Below, piece after piece: positions 40,525 to 51,530 of a stretch of DNA of 64,000 nucleotides. A program made the translations under genes and the position numbers. The stretch is from positions 9,439,954 to 9,503,953 of the forward strand of contig OW804099.1 in NCBI GenBank assembly GCA_942159475.1. Direction: 5' to 3'. The DNA comes from Sthenelais limicola (Eukaryota; Annelida; Polychaeta; Phyllodocida; Sigalionidae). Position 1 is the first letter of the stretch. Every line of letters begins with the position of its first letter. The notes beneath the pieces are model-generated. The model had not been told where the DNA came from, did not search any database, and saw only the letters and a list, made by a program, of their open reading frames with translations.

Positions 40525-43500
40525 GTATGTCATATACTCATATAGTAATTTGTATCATAGATGTTGTTGATGAAATATCACTTAAGTTATCTTCGAATGT
40601 TTCATTTTATTCCAATATTTCGCCCTAATTGGTGGGCTTCTTCAGGGATAATGAGTTATTTGATCATAGTGTTACATATAATGGCAAATGTGTTGTAAAT
40701 GTGTTCATAGTGTGTCACAGATGTTCTACCACATTCTGATTGGTTCAGCACATTTTGTGTTGAGGTGGGGGGGGGGGGGGGTCAAGTGGAGGGAATTGTG
40801 CTCTGCTGAGGGTGTGGGTGGGGAGAAAGATTGTTGATTCTTCGTGTAATTGATGATTGACACTGGTGTATTATTTCATGAATTTAAACTTTGCCTTGCT
40901 TGTTGATACACAATTGGTAAAAAGGGTTTTGGTTATTGAATTTGTATCATTCTGTCACATATTCTTCTCTGGAAAACTATATGTTATGATTTTCTCCGGC
41001 TGGTATCAAACAACGAGCATAATCTTTTAAACATTCTGGCTCTTAATGAAAGGAGAGACATACACATTATGGAAATCACTCACCACCTAGCTAAAAATCA
41101 GGAAAATTGAAATACAATAGAAAACTTAGGGAGCTGCAGAAATCACAATAGCACTAAAAACTCAGAAAATTGAAAATTCCATTATTTACAGATGCCAAAC
41201 TGCGTGGAACAACATTGAGGGCAGGTTTATTCTATTGCATATTTAACATTGAGTAGGTAAAGTTAGCAAACACGAGAAGAAACTAGAAAAAATGGCAAAT
41301 AAAGGCAAATAGAGAAATCTCTCTTATCTTATCTTATAGATAGCTTGGACCAGGGGTTGAGTTAGTCCATATCATCCCTTGAAGACATTCAGGGGTTGAG
41401 CTGGTCCATATCATCCCTTGAAATCATTCAGGGGTTGAGCTGGTCCATATCATCCCTTGAAATCATTCAGGGGTTGAGCTGGTCCATATCATCCTTGAAG
41501 TCATTCAGGGGTTGAGTTGGTCCATATCATCCCTTGAAGTCATTCAGGGGTTGAGCTGGTCCATATCATCCTTGAAGTCATTCAGGGGTTGAGTTGGTCC
41601 ATATCATCCCTTGAAGTCATTCAGGGGTTGAGCTGGTCCATATCATCCCTTGAAGTCATTCAGGGGTTGAGCTGGTCCATATCATCCCTTGAAGTCATTC
41701 AGGGGTTGAGCTGGTCCATATCATCCCTTGAAGTCATTCAGGGGTTGAGTTGGTCCATGTCATCCCTTGAAGTCATTCAGGGGTTGAGTTGGTCCATATC
41801 ATCCCTTGAAGTCATTCAGGGGTTGAGCTGGTCCATATCATCCCTTGAGGTCATTCAGGGGTTGAGCTGGTCCATATCATCCTTGAAGTCATTCAGGGGT
41901 TGAGTTGGTCCATGTCATCCCTTGAAGTCATTCAGGGGTTGAGTTGGTCCATATCATCCCTTGAAGCCATTCAGGGGTTGAGCTGGTCCATATCATCCCT
42001 TGAAGTCATTCAGGGGTTGAGCTGGTCCATATCATCCCTTGAAGTCATTCAGGGGTTGAGTTGGTCCATATCATCCCTTGAAGTCATTCAGGGGTTGAGC
42101 TGGTCCATGTCATCCCTTGAAGTCATTCAGGGGTTGAGCTGGTCCATATCATCCTTGAATTTCATCACTTTACACAAATGATTAACACTTTGCACATATT
42201 CAACACAGATAGTGACATAATATTCCCTTTCAGGATGGACCTATCACTGGTGAATACCTGACCCCCACCTCCTCACCACACCAGCCAATAGAGAGCAGTT
42301 ACCTCACTCCTGCAGACTATGAACCCTCACCTGCTGACCATGAGTACACCTACATTGATGGTCTAAACACACCCAGACCAACACCTGTAAGTTATATTTC
42401 TTTCTGTGCTCTATAATGTGTTACTGTAAACGTATTTATTTCCGCGCGGATACATTTTCGCGCACTAGGTACTTTGACACCTTTTCGCGGGGATTTAAAT
42501 TTGTGCAGCAAGGAAGCCTCATACTTTGTTTATGTAATAACTATAGGTTCACGCAGGATTTAAATTAGCGCACATTAGGGTGTGTGCGAAAATCGCGAAA
42601 ATAAATACTGCACGAACATTAATTACACATTTTCCAAATCCCTTGTCATAAATTTAAGCTGAATTTTCAGCAATTATGACAAAAAGATTCTGACCAAATT
42701 TACCCATAGCAGGTCTAAATACAGGGACATATGTATGTATATTGTTTACTATTAGAAAATACAAATAACATAATGTAGTGTCCAGGAAGCATTCAAAACT
42801 AGGAGTTCTCTACATTCGCATATTATAGAAATAGATTGCAGATGGAAGATATATTTTTATGATTAATTTGAATCATTAAATCGCCTAGCTGTGGCAAGGG
42901 ACCTTCAAAATGTATTACCCCACTCACCTCAATCACCATGAGGAGAATGGGGTGAATAAAGTAAACCTAAAATGTGATAAAGCAATGCAAGTGTTTATAT
43001 GGATATATGCCCTTCTATATTCCCCTATAGCCAAGTGGTTAAAGCTTTGGACTTCTAACCAGGATTGTGAGTTCGAGCCCCAGAGCAGACAGCCTTTATA
43101 CATTTGTTTCATTTTTGAGTCATTTTATTTTTTAATTTCAATAATATCTTCACATCTGGAGCTCGGTTTTGTTTTAAACTCACAGATTTAGCTTTTGATG
43201 TCATTCCCTTTCGATTGGTGAAAGAATTAGAGAGTCTATATGTATAAGTAAATAACAACATTGTTATCGTTACATTGTTAAAGTGTCTAAATTTGGGAAC
43301 CCTGAGAATACCAACAATGCACTCCCTTTTCTCTAATATTAGTTATACTGATGTATGTAATTGATTATTTGTACTTGTATATTAAGCATCAAGAAATAAA
43401 AATGTTATCTACTTACAGGCTGCACGGGCAGGCCAGGAGGATGCACCGAGGCCTCTACCTGACGTCCCATATGAACAACTGAGGAGAGAGACGGAGGGGA

Positions 43501-46500
43501 AGCGTGCACAAGCTCCACCTGGCTGCAAGTGCTGCAAGACTCCACCCACCTGGTGCTGGGTCCTTATGCTGGTTATCACCCTGATAGTTGGGGCTGCAGT
43601 AGCAGGTGGTGTGGCAGTCTTTCTCTTACAAGGCAAAGGTAAGAAGCCTTCACCTGGGGCTGGGTCATTATAGTAGTTGTTCTCCTACTTGATGCTGTGA
43701 TACCTGGGGTAGTTGTCCTTCTCTTACGAGGCAAAGGTAAGAAGCCTTCACCTGGGGCTGGGTCATTATAGTAGTTGTTCTCCTACTTGGTGCTGTAATA
43801 CCTGGGGTAGTTGTCCTTCTCTTACAAGGCAAAGGTAAGAAGCCTTCACCTGGGGCTGGGTCATTATAGTAGTTGTTCTCCTACTTGGTGCTGTAATAGC
43901 TGGGGTAGTTGTCCTTCTCTTACAAGGCAAAGGTAAGAAGCCTTCACCTGGGGCTGAGTCATTATAGTAGTTGTTCTTCTACTTGGTGCTGTAATACCTG
44001 GGGTAGTTGTCCTTCTCTTACAAGGCAAAGGTAAGAAGCTATACCTTCACCTGGGGCTGGGTCATTATAGTAGTTGTTCTCCTACTTGGTGCTGTAATAC
44101 CTGGGGTAGTTGTCCTTCTCTTACAAGGCAAAGGTAAGAAGCTATACCTTCACCTGGGGCTGGGTCATTATAGTAGTTGTTCTCCTACTTGGTGCTGTAA
44201 TACCTGGGGTAGTTGTCCTTCTCTTACAAGGCAAAGGTAAGAAGCTATACCTTGACTTCCGGTTTAGCTTGGAAAGCGAGAAGGTACCCAAAGAGACCTC
44301 GGTCTGTTCGTCCCTTTTTTTTCAGCTAAGCCATAAGTGTGATAAAGGAAAAACGTCTAGTGTCTGTATAAAGTCACATAGATCAAGGAAAACTAAAGTT
44401 GAGGACTCAAATCGGACTTGTTAAGTGAAAATCAGATCTTTCGATTCTGGACTAAAAGAAACACGCTGGATTAACAAGGCACCATCTTGCCCCAGGGCAT
44501 CTCCAGGGCGCGAATTTAACGTGGACATATACTGTGCATTGAAGTTATAGAGCTGGAACACCTTATAGCATAAGATACCTGACCTTGTAGAGCACATGGA
44601 CTATAAGTGTAAAAGTGTGACAAAATAGGACATAAAGTGAAAATAGACGATTAAAAGAAGGTGTTTGAGTTTGCCGCCGCGCATGCGCAAAGCACAACCA
44701 AACCACGCTGGACACAACGCTACTGGCCTAATAACCGATTCGAATTACAAAAGCAAGAACATCAAGTGTTGTAAAGGTAATGTGAATATCTAGAATAACT
44801 GAACATGCTTGGAGCTTTATGTTGATTACCGAAAACACACATAGTGATCAGTACGTACACAAGAAATAGACACTGGAACTAGGTCAGCCCGACCTGATTT
44901 CCTAATAAGGAAGTCTGCGCATGGCAAAAGAACCGGAAGACAAAGTGTAAAGTAAGCTTCCGGGCAAAACAATAACAAACCTGGACAGTACCCAAAAGTG
45001 CGAGTAATTGCTGGATTTAATGACTTCCACGGTGGATAAGGATCCCAATAAGAGGAAAAGAGAAGGTGAGGACTCTGAAAAATCAGCAAGTAAGAAAAAA
45101 GTAAGTGAAATGGCGAAGATTTCAAATGAGGAAATCAGGACTATGTTCGACGAACTGAAAACCAAGTTCGCTGAGGGAAATGAAGGTCGTGACAAAAAGA
45201 TCGGTGATACTATCATTGCTGTTGATAAGATTGAAGGAGATAACTTCAACAGAGACATCAGAGCAGACAAGATGGAGACAGAGATAGGACGGCAAAAAGA
45301 GGAGATTGAACTCCTTAAAATAAACATGGTGAAAAAGTCGGACCCAAGACTAGTTGCGATTGACATGGCCGAGATAGGTAGTGAGGAAACACAGCTGAAA
45401 CAGCAAATAAAAGATATGGAACTCAATCTGATACTGGATGGGGCTAGAAAAGAAGAGAACGAAGATGACAATCTCTTAAAAAACAAGGTCGCACACGTCC
45501 TGGAAAACTCCATGGGCGTGTCCAAAGCAGTCCAATATGAGGTAAAACGAATGGGCAGGGGCAAAGCTGCACCCATATTAATTACCTTCGATGATGTGAC
45601 AAATATGAAGGCGGTCTGGGGAAAGAGAGACAATCTAGCGAAGACCATCGATCCTAACGGTAAGAGGCTGTACTGGCTCAGAAAGGATCTCCCCGACAAG
45701 ATAAGAAAGAGAATAGCAAGGGCAAGACCGTGCATAGCCGCAGCAAGGGAATCACAAAGATATCAGCAAGTTATCAACGCCCATGGAGACATAATACTAG
45801 GGCAAAGAAGGTACAGATATGATCAGCTTGAAATGTTACCTAAGCAGTTTACACCAGGATACCTAGCCAAGAGAGAAGATGAGTGGACATTTGTGTTTTT
45901 TACCAGAGAATGCCCGCTCTCTAACCATTATGCAGCACAGTTTAAAGTGGGTAAAAAATGGTTCTTCTGCATCGAGCAGTACTTGGCTCACGCAAAAGCA
46001 GTTCTAGATGATGACCTACAAAAGGCGGATTATATTTTGACCCTGGACGACCCTGTGAGATGCAAGGTAGCATTAGATGCCTATGTCTCAGATGATGTGT
46101 GGGATCAATGGGATGAAGGTCTTGAGGCAACCCTAATGAGAGGATTAAAGAGACTAGACTATTGCATGATAGACCCCACGTTAAGACCAGAAGTGAGAGG
46201 TGTTAATAATGAGTTTAGCGAATTCTCTGACCACACACTTATATCCTTTGCAGTAAAATCAAGTGAACAAGGTAGAGGCCCAGGAGTGTGGAAATTCAAT
46301 AAGTATTTATGAACAGTGAAGAATATGTAGACATGCTAAATGATAAAATAACAGAAGCTTACAATATGGAAGGCGTAGGTAGTGCTAGAGCCAAGTGGGA
46401 TTATATTAAGTTTGTTGTTCGTAAAGAATCTATTAAATATGCGAAAAAGAAAAATAGAGAAAAACGAAAAACTGAAGAGGAGTATAGAGAAAGAATGCGC

Positions 46501-49500
46501 ATATTGTTTCAAAAAGGCGTCCTAAATGAGGCAGAAAGCCACGAGATGGATAGCTTAAAAGAAGAATTACGCTCTGAACAATATATAAAAGCACAAGGCG
46601 CCATGGCCCGCAGTAGGGCACAATGGTTAGTGGAAGGGGAAAAACCCACCGCCTACTTTCTAAATTTGGAAAAAAGAAATTTAAAAAAAAAAGTAATCTC
46701 GCAATTAGAAATTAACGGAGTCACAATCACAAATTCAGATGAAATTCTGAAAGCAGAGAAAGACTTCTATCAAAAGCTTTATGACGAAAAGGAGACACAT
46801 CAACCTAACGGAAATTGCTTTTTGGAAGTGTCAGATGCCTCCACTTTTGATTCTTTAGAAAAAGAAGTGCTAAACAGAGCTATTAGTACAGATGAGGTAA
46901 AAAAATCCTTGGAATCCTTCGCCAATAACAAAGCGCCGGGTCCAGACGGGCTACCAGCCGAGTTTTACAAATGTTTTTGGGGCATTTTAAGCCCTATTTT
47001 TGAAGAGGTAATCAAAGAATGTGTATTATCCGACAGCATGTCACATGAAATGTACAGGGGAATAATATCGCTGATACCCAAAAAAGATTGCAATTTAAAA
47101 CTTATAGAGAGCTGGAGACCCATAACACTCCTCAACACTGATTATAAAATAATTTCTAAAACATTATGTAATAGACTAAAAAATTGTATAAGTAATGTTG
47201 TAAATGAGGACCAGTACGGTTTCATTAAGAACAGATATATCGGTTGTGCCGTTAGAAGGCTGGAAGATATCACTCAACATCTAGATAATAAGAAAAAGAA
47301 AGGCTTGTTCGTATCATTAGATTTCCGAAAAGCCTATGATTCTGTATCATGGGAGTTCCTGTTTAAATGTTTAGATGATCTAAATATTGGAGAGTTTTTC
47401 TTGAGTTGGATTAAAAGACTCATGATAGGCTCAAGGTCATGTATAATAAACAACGGTCACATGTCGGAATGGTTCAGCGTAAAGCGAGGTGTCAAACAAG
47501 GGGATCCTATCTCGTCCCTACTCTTTATCATTGTTGTCGAGAAACTAGCCGAAAAGATAAGAAAAGATCCAGATTGTCAAGGTGTTGTATTTGGTGGAGT
47601 TGAAAGCAAAATCATCCAGTTCGCTGATGACATGACAATAGTAGCCAATGATGAAAAATCCCTGGCCAGAATGATGAGCTTAATCAATGAATTCGGTAAT
47701 GTGTCTGGGCTAATTCTCAATGCAGGAAAAACCAGAGGTTTTAACATTGGAGAAATGATACTATATCAACCTGTATGCCAGAGTATTAACTGGGTCAACT
47801 CAATGAAAATTTTAGGTATACACCTTGTATATCCATACGACAAGCAAAAACAGAACCTTATCAATTTTGAAACAGCTTTTGAAAAAGCAAAGATAATTGT
47901 TAATCATTGGAGCAAGAGAGACATTTCAATGAAAGGTAAGATCATCATTGCCAATGTTCTGATTATACCATTATTTATGTACGTCGCAAACCTGATAGTC
48001 GTAGAAGAGTATATGATATGTAAAGTTCAAAAACTGGTCGCAGACTTCATATGGAAGGGCGGAAATCATAGAATCGCCTGGCATTACTTATGTAGAAAAA
48101 TCGAAAATGGCGGATTGAAGCTACATGACTTCAGAGCTAAAGTAATAACATGTAAGCTGAGGTGGATACAGAGACTCCTAAATGATCCGGACAGTAAATG
48201 GTCTGCGCTCATTAGAGAGAATATGGGAGACAATGTTAAACAAAAGCTAAGATGTAGAGAGGCAATCTCGTGTAAGTTCTCTGAGTTTTATAATGGAATG
48301 TTCCAAGTGTGGAATAGATTCTATAGCAACCAAGAACCTAGGTCTAAGAAAAGTGTGTTATGCGAATACATATGGAATAACCAATGGCTAAAACTCGAAG
48401 ATGCACTGTGCAATGTAAAAGCATGGAAAAGAAAATGTATTAGCAAGGTCGAAGATTTAATAACAAACGACAGGGTTAAGAATAAAAGAGAAATCATGTG
48501 TGAATACGGTATAGATATCAATTTCCTAGAAGAACTAAGTTTAAAAGGGAAAGTCCCGACCCGTTGGTTAAACATACTGAAAAACGATGAAGTCATCAAC
48601 TTCAGGGAAGAGCTAATATGTCAGATAGGATCTGAAGATGTCAACATACTTATAGCTCCATCGGGTATAATATATAATGCTGTACGAGTACACATACATG
48701 CTAAAGGTGATAGAAATGACATTTGGGAAAAAATGTTTCTGAACCGTGGAATAGACATCTCCAACATTGAATTCGCAATATGGTATCGCACGTCCTTCAA
48801 ATGTACAAGAAATGTAAGGCTACAATCTTTTCAATATAAAGTCATAAACAGACTAATCATATGTAACGAACACATGAAAGATATGAAAGACTCAATAAGT
48901 TATGTAGTTTTTGTGACACAAAAGATGATCTATTTCACTTTTTCATCGATTGTGAAAACTCCAGTACATTCTGGCATCACTTAATTCGTTGGGCGAAAAA
49001 TAACGTGCACCTAGACAGAGAAATTTCAGAGAGTATGAATGCCATATTTATGTTGTTTGGGATACCCAACCTAGGAGAGAAATACTGTACCTGGAACTAT
49101 ATCTTAATACTAGCCAGATTCTATATATATAAAAGCAAAATCTTCATGAAAAATAGAATTTGCTTCTTCGAATTCCTTAGAGAACTAAAGTCTAAGTTGA
49201 GAACTATGAAAGATAGCTCTTACATTAACGCAACCCATAAGAGAGAATGGCAGAGATGGGAGAAGCTGTATAACGATTTGTAAATATTGATGTGTTCAAC
49301 CCTCTGACATACTACAACAGAGGGGATAACTTTGTATAACATACTTACAGAAAAGTAGTGTGAAAACAGGAAAAAAAACCGGTGCTAGCACGAATGCGAG
49401 TGGCATAATATGAGCATCTAGTCAAAACTAGTCTGTATTACAGTGGTGCGCATTTGGTACAAAGTGTAAAAGATCTATGTAACAAACTAAGTCAAAAACA

Positions 49501-50390
49501 TGTTATGTAATCAACACGGTTGAAAATGGTCTCAAATATCATGTTTTATTATGTATGTCGATCACAACATCTAAAAAGTAGAAAATATATAATACATATC
49601 GAACGTGGTCAACGATAGTGTTAAAATGAGTTGAAATCAAAATATTGATGCAGAAATGGAAAAGGGTCTAATGTATCTGAAGTGTTATCGGCCCTGGAGA
49701 ACAGTTTTGTTGAAAGATTGAATAAATACCCGGCGTTGGGAAAAAAAAAAAAAAGAAGCTATACCTTCACCTGGGGATGGGTCATTATAGTAGTTGTTCT
49801 CCTACTTGGTGCTGTAATACCTGGGGTAGTTGTCCTTCTCTTACAAGGCAAAGGTAAGAAGCTATACCTTCACCTGGGGATGGGTCATTATAGTAGTTGT
49901 TCTCGTTGTTCGCGTTGGTCTAGTGGCGCCACCTGACGTGTTCCATCACAGACTAAAATCAATATACAACTCGGATTGTAGCGTTCGAACGGTCTGTAGG
50001 CCCAGTGACGTCCCTCGGCCTACGGCCTTGGGATGTCCCTCGGCCTACAGACCGTTCGAACGCTAAAATCCTCGTTGTTTATTGCTATAATAGCTTTTCT
50101 ATAAATCAAAAAAAGAAAGAGAGATCAAATCCACTTAAAAATGTACCACATCATGTCTGTGTAGCATTATGGGACAACACTCTGGGTGTGTCTGTGTGTC
50201 TGGAGCCAAGAGTTCTTACTTCCAACTCACCTTTTAATACACCATCAATACATCATGTCTTGTTCCTTTTCAGCAACCTCCCCAGTGACAACCACCCCAC
50301 CTACAACCTCCCCAGTGACAACCACCCCACCTACAACCTCCCCAGTGACAACCACCTCACCTACAAATCCTACCCACATACCAACTAGAG
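40414..50390 (+). CDS. unrecognised membrane protein with tyrosine-motif tail and mucin-like stalk (exons 1-4, 3' end missing)
   Basis: Exons are 40414-40524 (ATG at 40420), 42234-42386, 43419-43638 and 50274-50390, with phases 0, 0, 1 and 1 and GT-AG borders. The product so far is about 198 residues. About 135 residues come first, with no signal peptide and with motifs GYFTP, GEYLTP, SSYLTP, DYEP, EYTYID and VPYEQL. Next are CKCCK, one hydrophobic segment (about 139-161, CWVLMLVITLIVGAAVAG...), and a Thr/Pro/Ser stalk with three 10-residue TSPVTTTPPT-like repeats. That order suggests a type II protein with an N-terminal cytoplasmic tail; VPYEQL fits an ITIM (V-x-Y-x-x-L). The extracellular head is not in the exons seen. 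I do not recognise the family. Introns hold minisatellites and LINE B; LINE C lies beyond exon 4. Confidence 0.75.
40618..40645 (-). ncRNA. hammerhead-ribozyme-like core
   Basis: On the minus strand CTGAAGA is followed by AGCCC, an 8-nt loop, GGGC and GAAA, which fits the CUGANGA-stem II-GAAA core. Such motifs are known in Penelope-like retroelements. I did not find clear stems I and III, so it may be a degenerate element end. Confidence 0.35.
40646..41346. other. intron 1 of the membrane-protein gene, no feature
   Basis: A G-run lies at 40768-40780. No exon or recognisable element is seen apart from the ribozyme-like motif just before. Confidence 0.4.
41347..42157. repeat. 39-bp minisatellite in intron 1
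   Basis: About 21 units of ttcaggggttgagctggtcc then atatcatcccttgaagtca. The period is a multiple of three, giving open SWSISSLEVIQGL frames without other coding evidence. Each unit contains an acceptor-like TTCAG. Confidence 0.93.
42234..42386 (+). CDS. membrane-protein exon 2 (tyrosine motifs)
   Basis: The acceptor is ttccctttcag and the donor is GTAAGT. Its 51 codons carry GEYLTPTSS, SSYLTPADYEP and HEYTYIDG, ending TPRPTP. Two YLTP repeats and several acidic Tyr sites suggest a phosphorylated cytoplasmic tail (inference). Confidence 0.8.
42422..42628. mobile_element. MITE family 1, copy 2
   Basis: Same layout as 1730-1944: TACTGTAAACGTATTTAT at the left, fcgcg-rich interior with gcgcac motifs, and cacgaacattaatta near the right end. 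The right TIR is eroded. Confidence 0.75.
42629..43418. other. intron 2 remainder, with a tRNA-like segment
   Basis: No exon. The tRNA-like piece at 43021-43091 is given separately. Confidence 0.5.
43021..43091 (+). repeat. tRNA-like segment (SINE head or tRNA pseudogene)
   Basis: The A-box-like TAGCCAAGTGGTTAAAGC (43028-) and B-box GTTCGAGCC (43071-43079) are correctly spaced, with ggacttctaacc between, like an Arg(TCT) anticodon arm. The stems are imperfect, so it is more likely a tRNA-derived SINE head or pseudogene than a working tRNA. Confidence 0.5.
43419..43638 (+). CDS. membrane-protein exon 3 (membrane segment)
   Basis: The acceptor is acttacag and the donor is GTAAGAAG. It encodes DVPYEQLRRE (ITIM-like), then PPGCKCCKTPPTW and a hydrophobic run CWVLMLVITLIVGAAVAG followed by FLLQGK. 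The cysteines before the membrane could be palmitoylated. Its 3' half and donor are copied several times downstream. Confidence 0.8.
43639..44253 (+). repeat. tandem copies of the exon-3 end with its splice donor
   Basis: Six diverged copies (period 98, later 103 bp) of the membrane-segment half of exon 3 follow, each ending in GGCAAAG then GTAAGAAG. Donor GTs are at 43639 (authentic), 43737, 43835, 43933, 44031, 44134 and 44237; another lies at 49854 after LINE B. Copies still encode a hydrophobic stretch (WGWVIIVVVLLLGAVIPG) in one frame, but the 98-bp period and stops break the exon frame, and no acceptors precede them. Confidence 0.85.
45020..46312 (+). pseudogene. LINE B ORF1: NADAR truncated and fused to the endonuclease C-terminus
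   Basis: Starts at the ATG at 45020 (MTSTVDKDPNKRKREGED). It has a coiled coil, the RRM-like and C-terminal domains (LYWLRKDLPDK, RRYRYDQLEMLP), and the first half of NADAR (FFTRECPLSNHY, CIEQYLAHAKAV). At about 46150 it switches without loss of frame to the end of an APE endonuclease (LDYCMIDP, FSDHTLISF, GVWKFN), then stops. The WGIG half of NADAR is missing. It is an accidental fusion by deletion, so activity is unlikely. Confidence 0.88.
46309..48984 (+). pseudogene. LINE B ORF2 remainder: reverse transcriptase
   Basis: A 1-nt frame change separates it from the fused ORF1; the frames overlap by 4 nt at TTATGA. It carries SWRPITLLNTDYK, VKQGDPISS and FADD (about residue 438), clearly related to element A. 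It ends early because of a frameshift near 48895; the true C-terminus continues in another frame. Confidence 0.9.
48895..49283 (+). pseudogene. LINE B ORF2 C-terminus in a shifted frame
   Basis: In frame 3 the CCHC motif (CSFC...HFFIDC) and following residues to WEKLYNDL match the end of element A ORF2. The 3' UTR and poly(A) follow to 49752. Confidence 0.85.
49768..49910 (+). repeat. remaining exon-3 copies after LINE B
   Basis: One full copy (donor at 49854) and one cut short at ttgttctc near 49902, where another insertion begins. Confidence 0.8.
49911..50069. mobile_element. insertion with a perfect 24-bp hairpin
   Basis: CTCGTTGTT occurs on both sides (about 49902-49910 and 50070-50078), a probable 9-bp target duplication. 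Inside, TAGCGTTCGAACGGTCTG.. (49979-50002) is mirrored exactly at 50042-50065 around a 39-bp loop, in which gtccctcggcctac occurs twice. No coding. Confidence 0.55.
50274..50390 (+). CDS. membrane-protein exon 4 (mucin-like stalk)
   Basis: The acceptor is ttccttttcag and the donor is GTGAGT; both ends are phase 1. Three near-perfect 30-bp repeats encode TSPVTTTPPT, then NPTHIPTR. The Thr/Pro/Ser content implies dense O-glycosylation. Confidence 0.75.
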
Positions 50391-50624
50391 GTGAGTGTTA
50401 GTTATCCTCCTCTGATGAAGCCATTTTATTCAACTCATTCCAGAGCACATTATGCAACTTTTATTCACAAATATATACATACAAGAGAAAGAAGGACACA
50501 GCCCTCACCACTGGTGATCACCTCTGGCCCTTCTATTTCAAGTGGGTTTTAAAATCGATAACATATTTGAGGGAGGGGGGTAGGATAATGTAGAGTAGAG
50601 ATAATGGCTAATGGTTCTGCCATT

Positions 50625-51068
50625 ATCAGTGTGGTACTGCCATTATCAGTGTGGTTCTGTGTTAAACTGTGTTAAAATGAGTAAAACTGTGTGGAACTGT
50701 GTTAAAATGAGTAAAACTGTGTGTGAAACTTTGTTTAAAATGAGTAAACTGTGTGAAAATGAGTAAAACTGTGTGAGCACTGTGTTAAAATGAGTAAAAC
50801 GGTGGTAAAATGAGTAAAACTGTGTGAACACTGTGTTAAAATGAGTAAAACGGTGTGAAAATGAGTAAAGCGTTGTTAAAATGAGTAAAACTGTTAAAAT
50901 GAGTAAATCTGTGTTAAAATGAGTAAAACTGTGTGAACAATGTGTTAAAGTGAGTAAAAGCGGTGTAAAACTGAGTAAAACGGTGGTAAAATGAGTAAAA
51001 CGGTGTTAAACTGTATTAAAATGAGTAAAACACTGTGTTAAATGAGTAAAACTGTGTTAAACTGCATT
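50625..51068. repeat. about 20-bp minisatellite (aactgtgttaaaatgagtaa)
   Basis: About 22 irregular units of gttaaaatgagtaaaactgt. A short gt-run follows at 51089-51103, just before LINE C. Confidence 0.9.
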
Positions 51069-51530
51069 ATTTACTTTAACTAGTAACTGTGTGTGTGTGT
51101 GTCATGGCGGAAAGTCGCACCTGAGCGGCGCTCTGCCAAAAACTGGGATTCACTACGATTTCACCACGTTATCATCCATCCAATTCATCTCACCTTCACC
51201 ATATAGTCGGCCATGGACCCCAAGTACATATAGGAACTTTGAACACACTTTGAATTCGTGTTTAAACTAAGAATTCAAACCACCAAATGGACCAATGTAG
51301 GATACCGGTACACAGTCATACAACAGCTATATACACATATAGGTAAGCAGGAGTGCTTGTTTACACATACACTGACCACTGGCTGCCCACTGACTCTATA
51401 TTGCAAAACCGATACAACTGTGAGTAGTGGCCCCACAAGTATATGTGCTTTATTGAACCTTTGTGCTTTATTACCGAACTTCCCATTATATTATACTTTT
51501 CCATTGTGTGTGTCCAATTACTTGAACAAT

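Larger units (their letters stand above)
44254..49752 (+). mobile_element. LINE B: defective NADAR-type LINE
   Basis: Starts GACTTCCGGT like element A and ends in poly(A). The target duplication aagaagctatacctt is at 44239-44253 and 49753-49767. It inserted in the exon-3 repeat array. Its 5' UTR runs to 45019. An internal deletion joins ORF1 to the endonuclease end, and two frameshifts follow. Relative to element A, roughly half of NADAR and most of the endonuclease are gone. Confidence 0.93.

Noticed and set aside
41589..42181. SWSISSLEVIQGL repeat protein
   Set aside because: 39-bp intronic minisatellite between two well-supported exons.
43021..43091. Functional tRNA-Arg gene
   Set aside because: Anticodon stem and acceptor stem do not pair properly; more like a SINE head or pseudogene.
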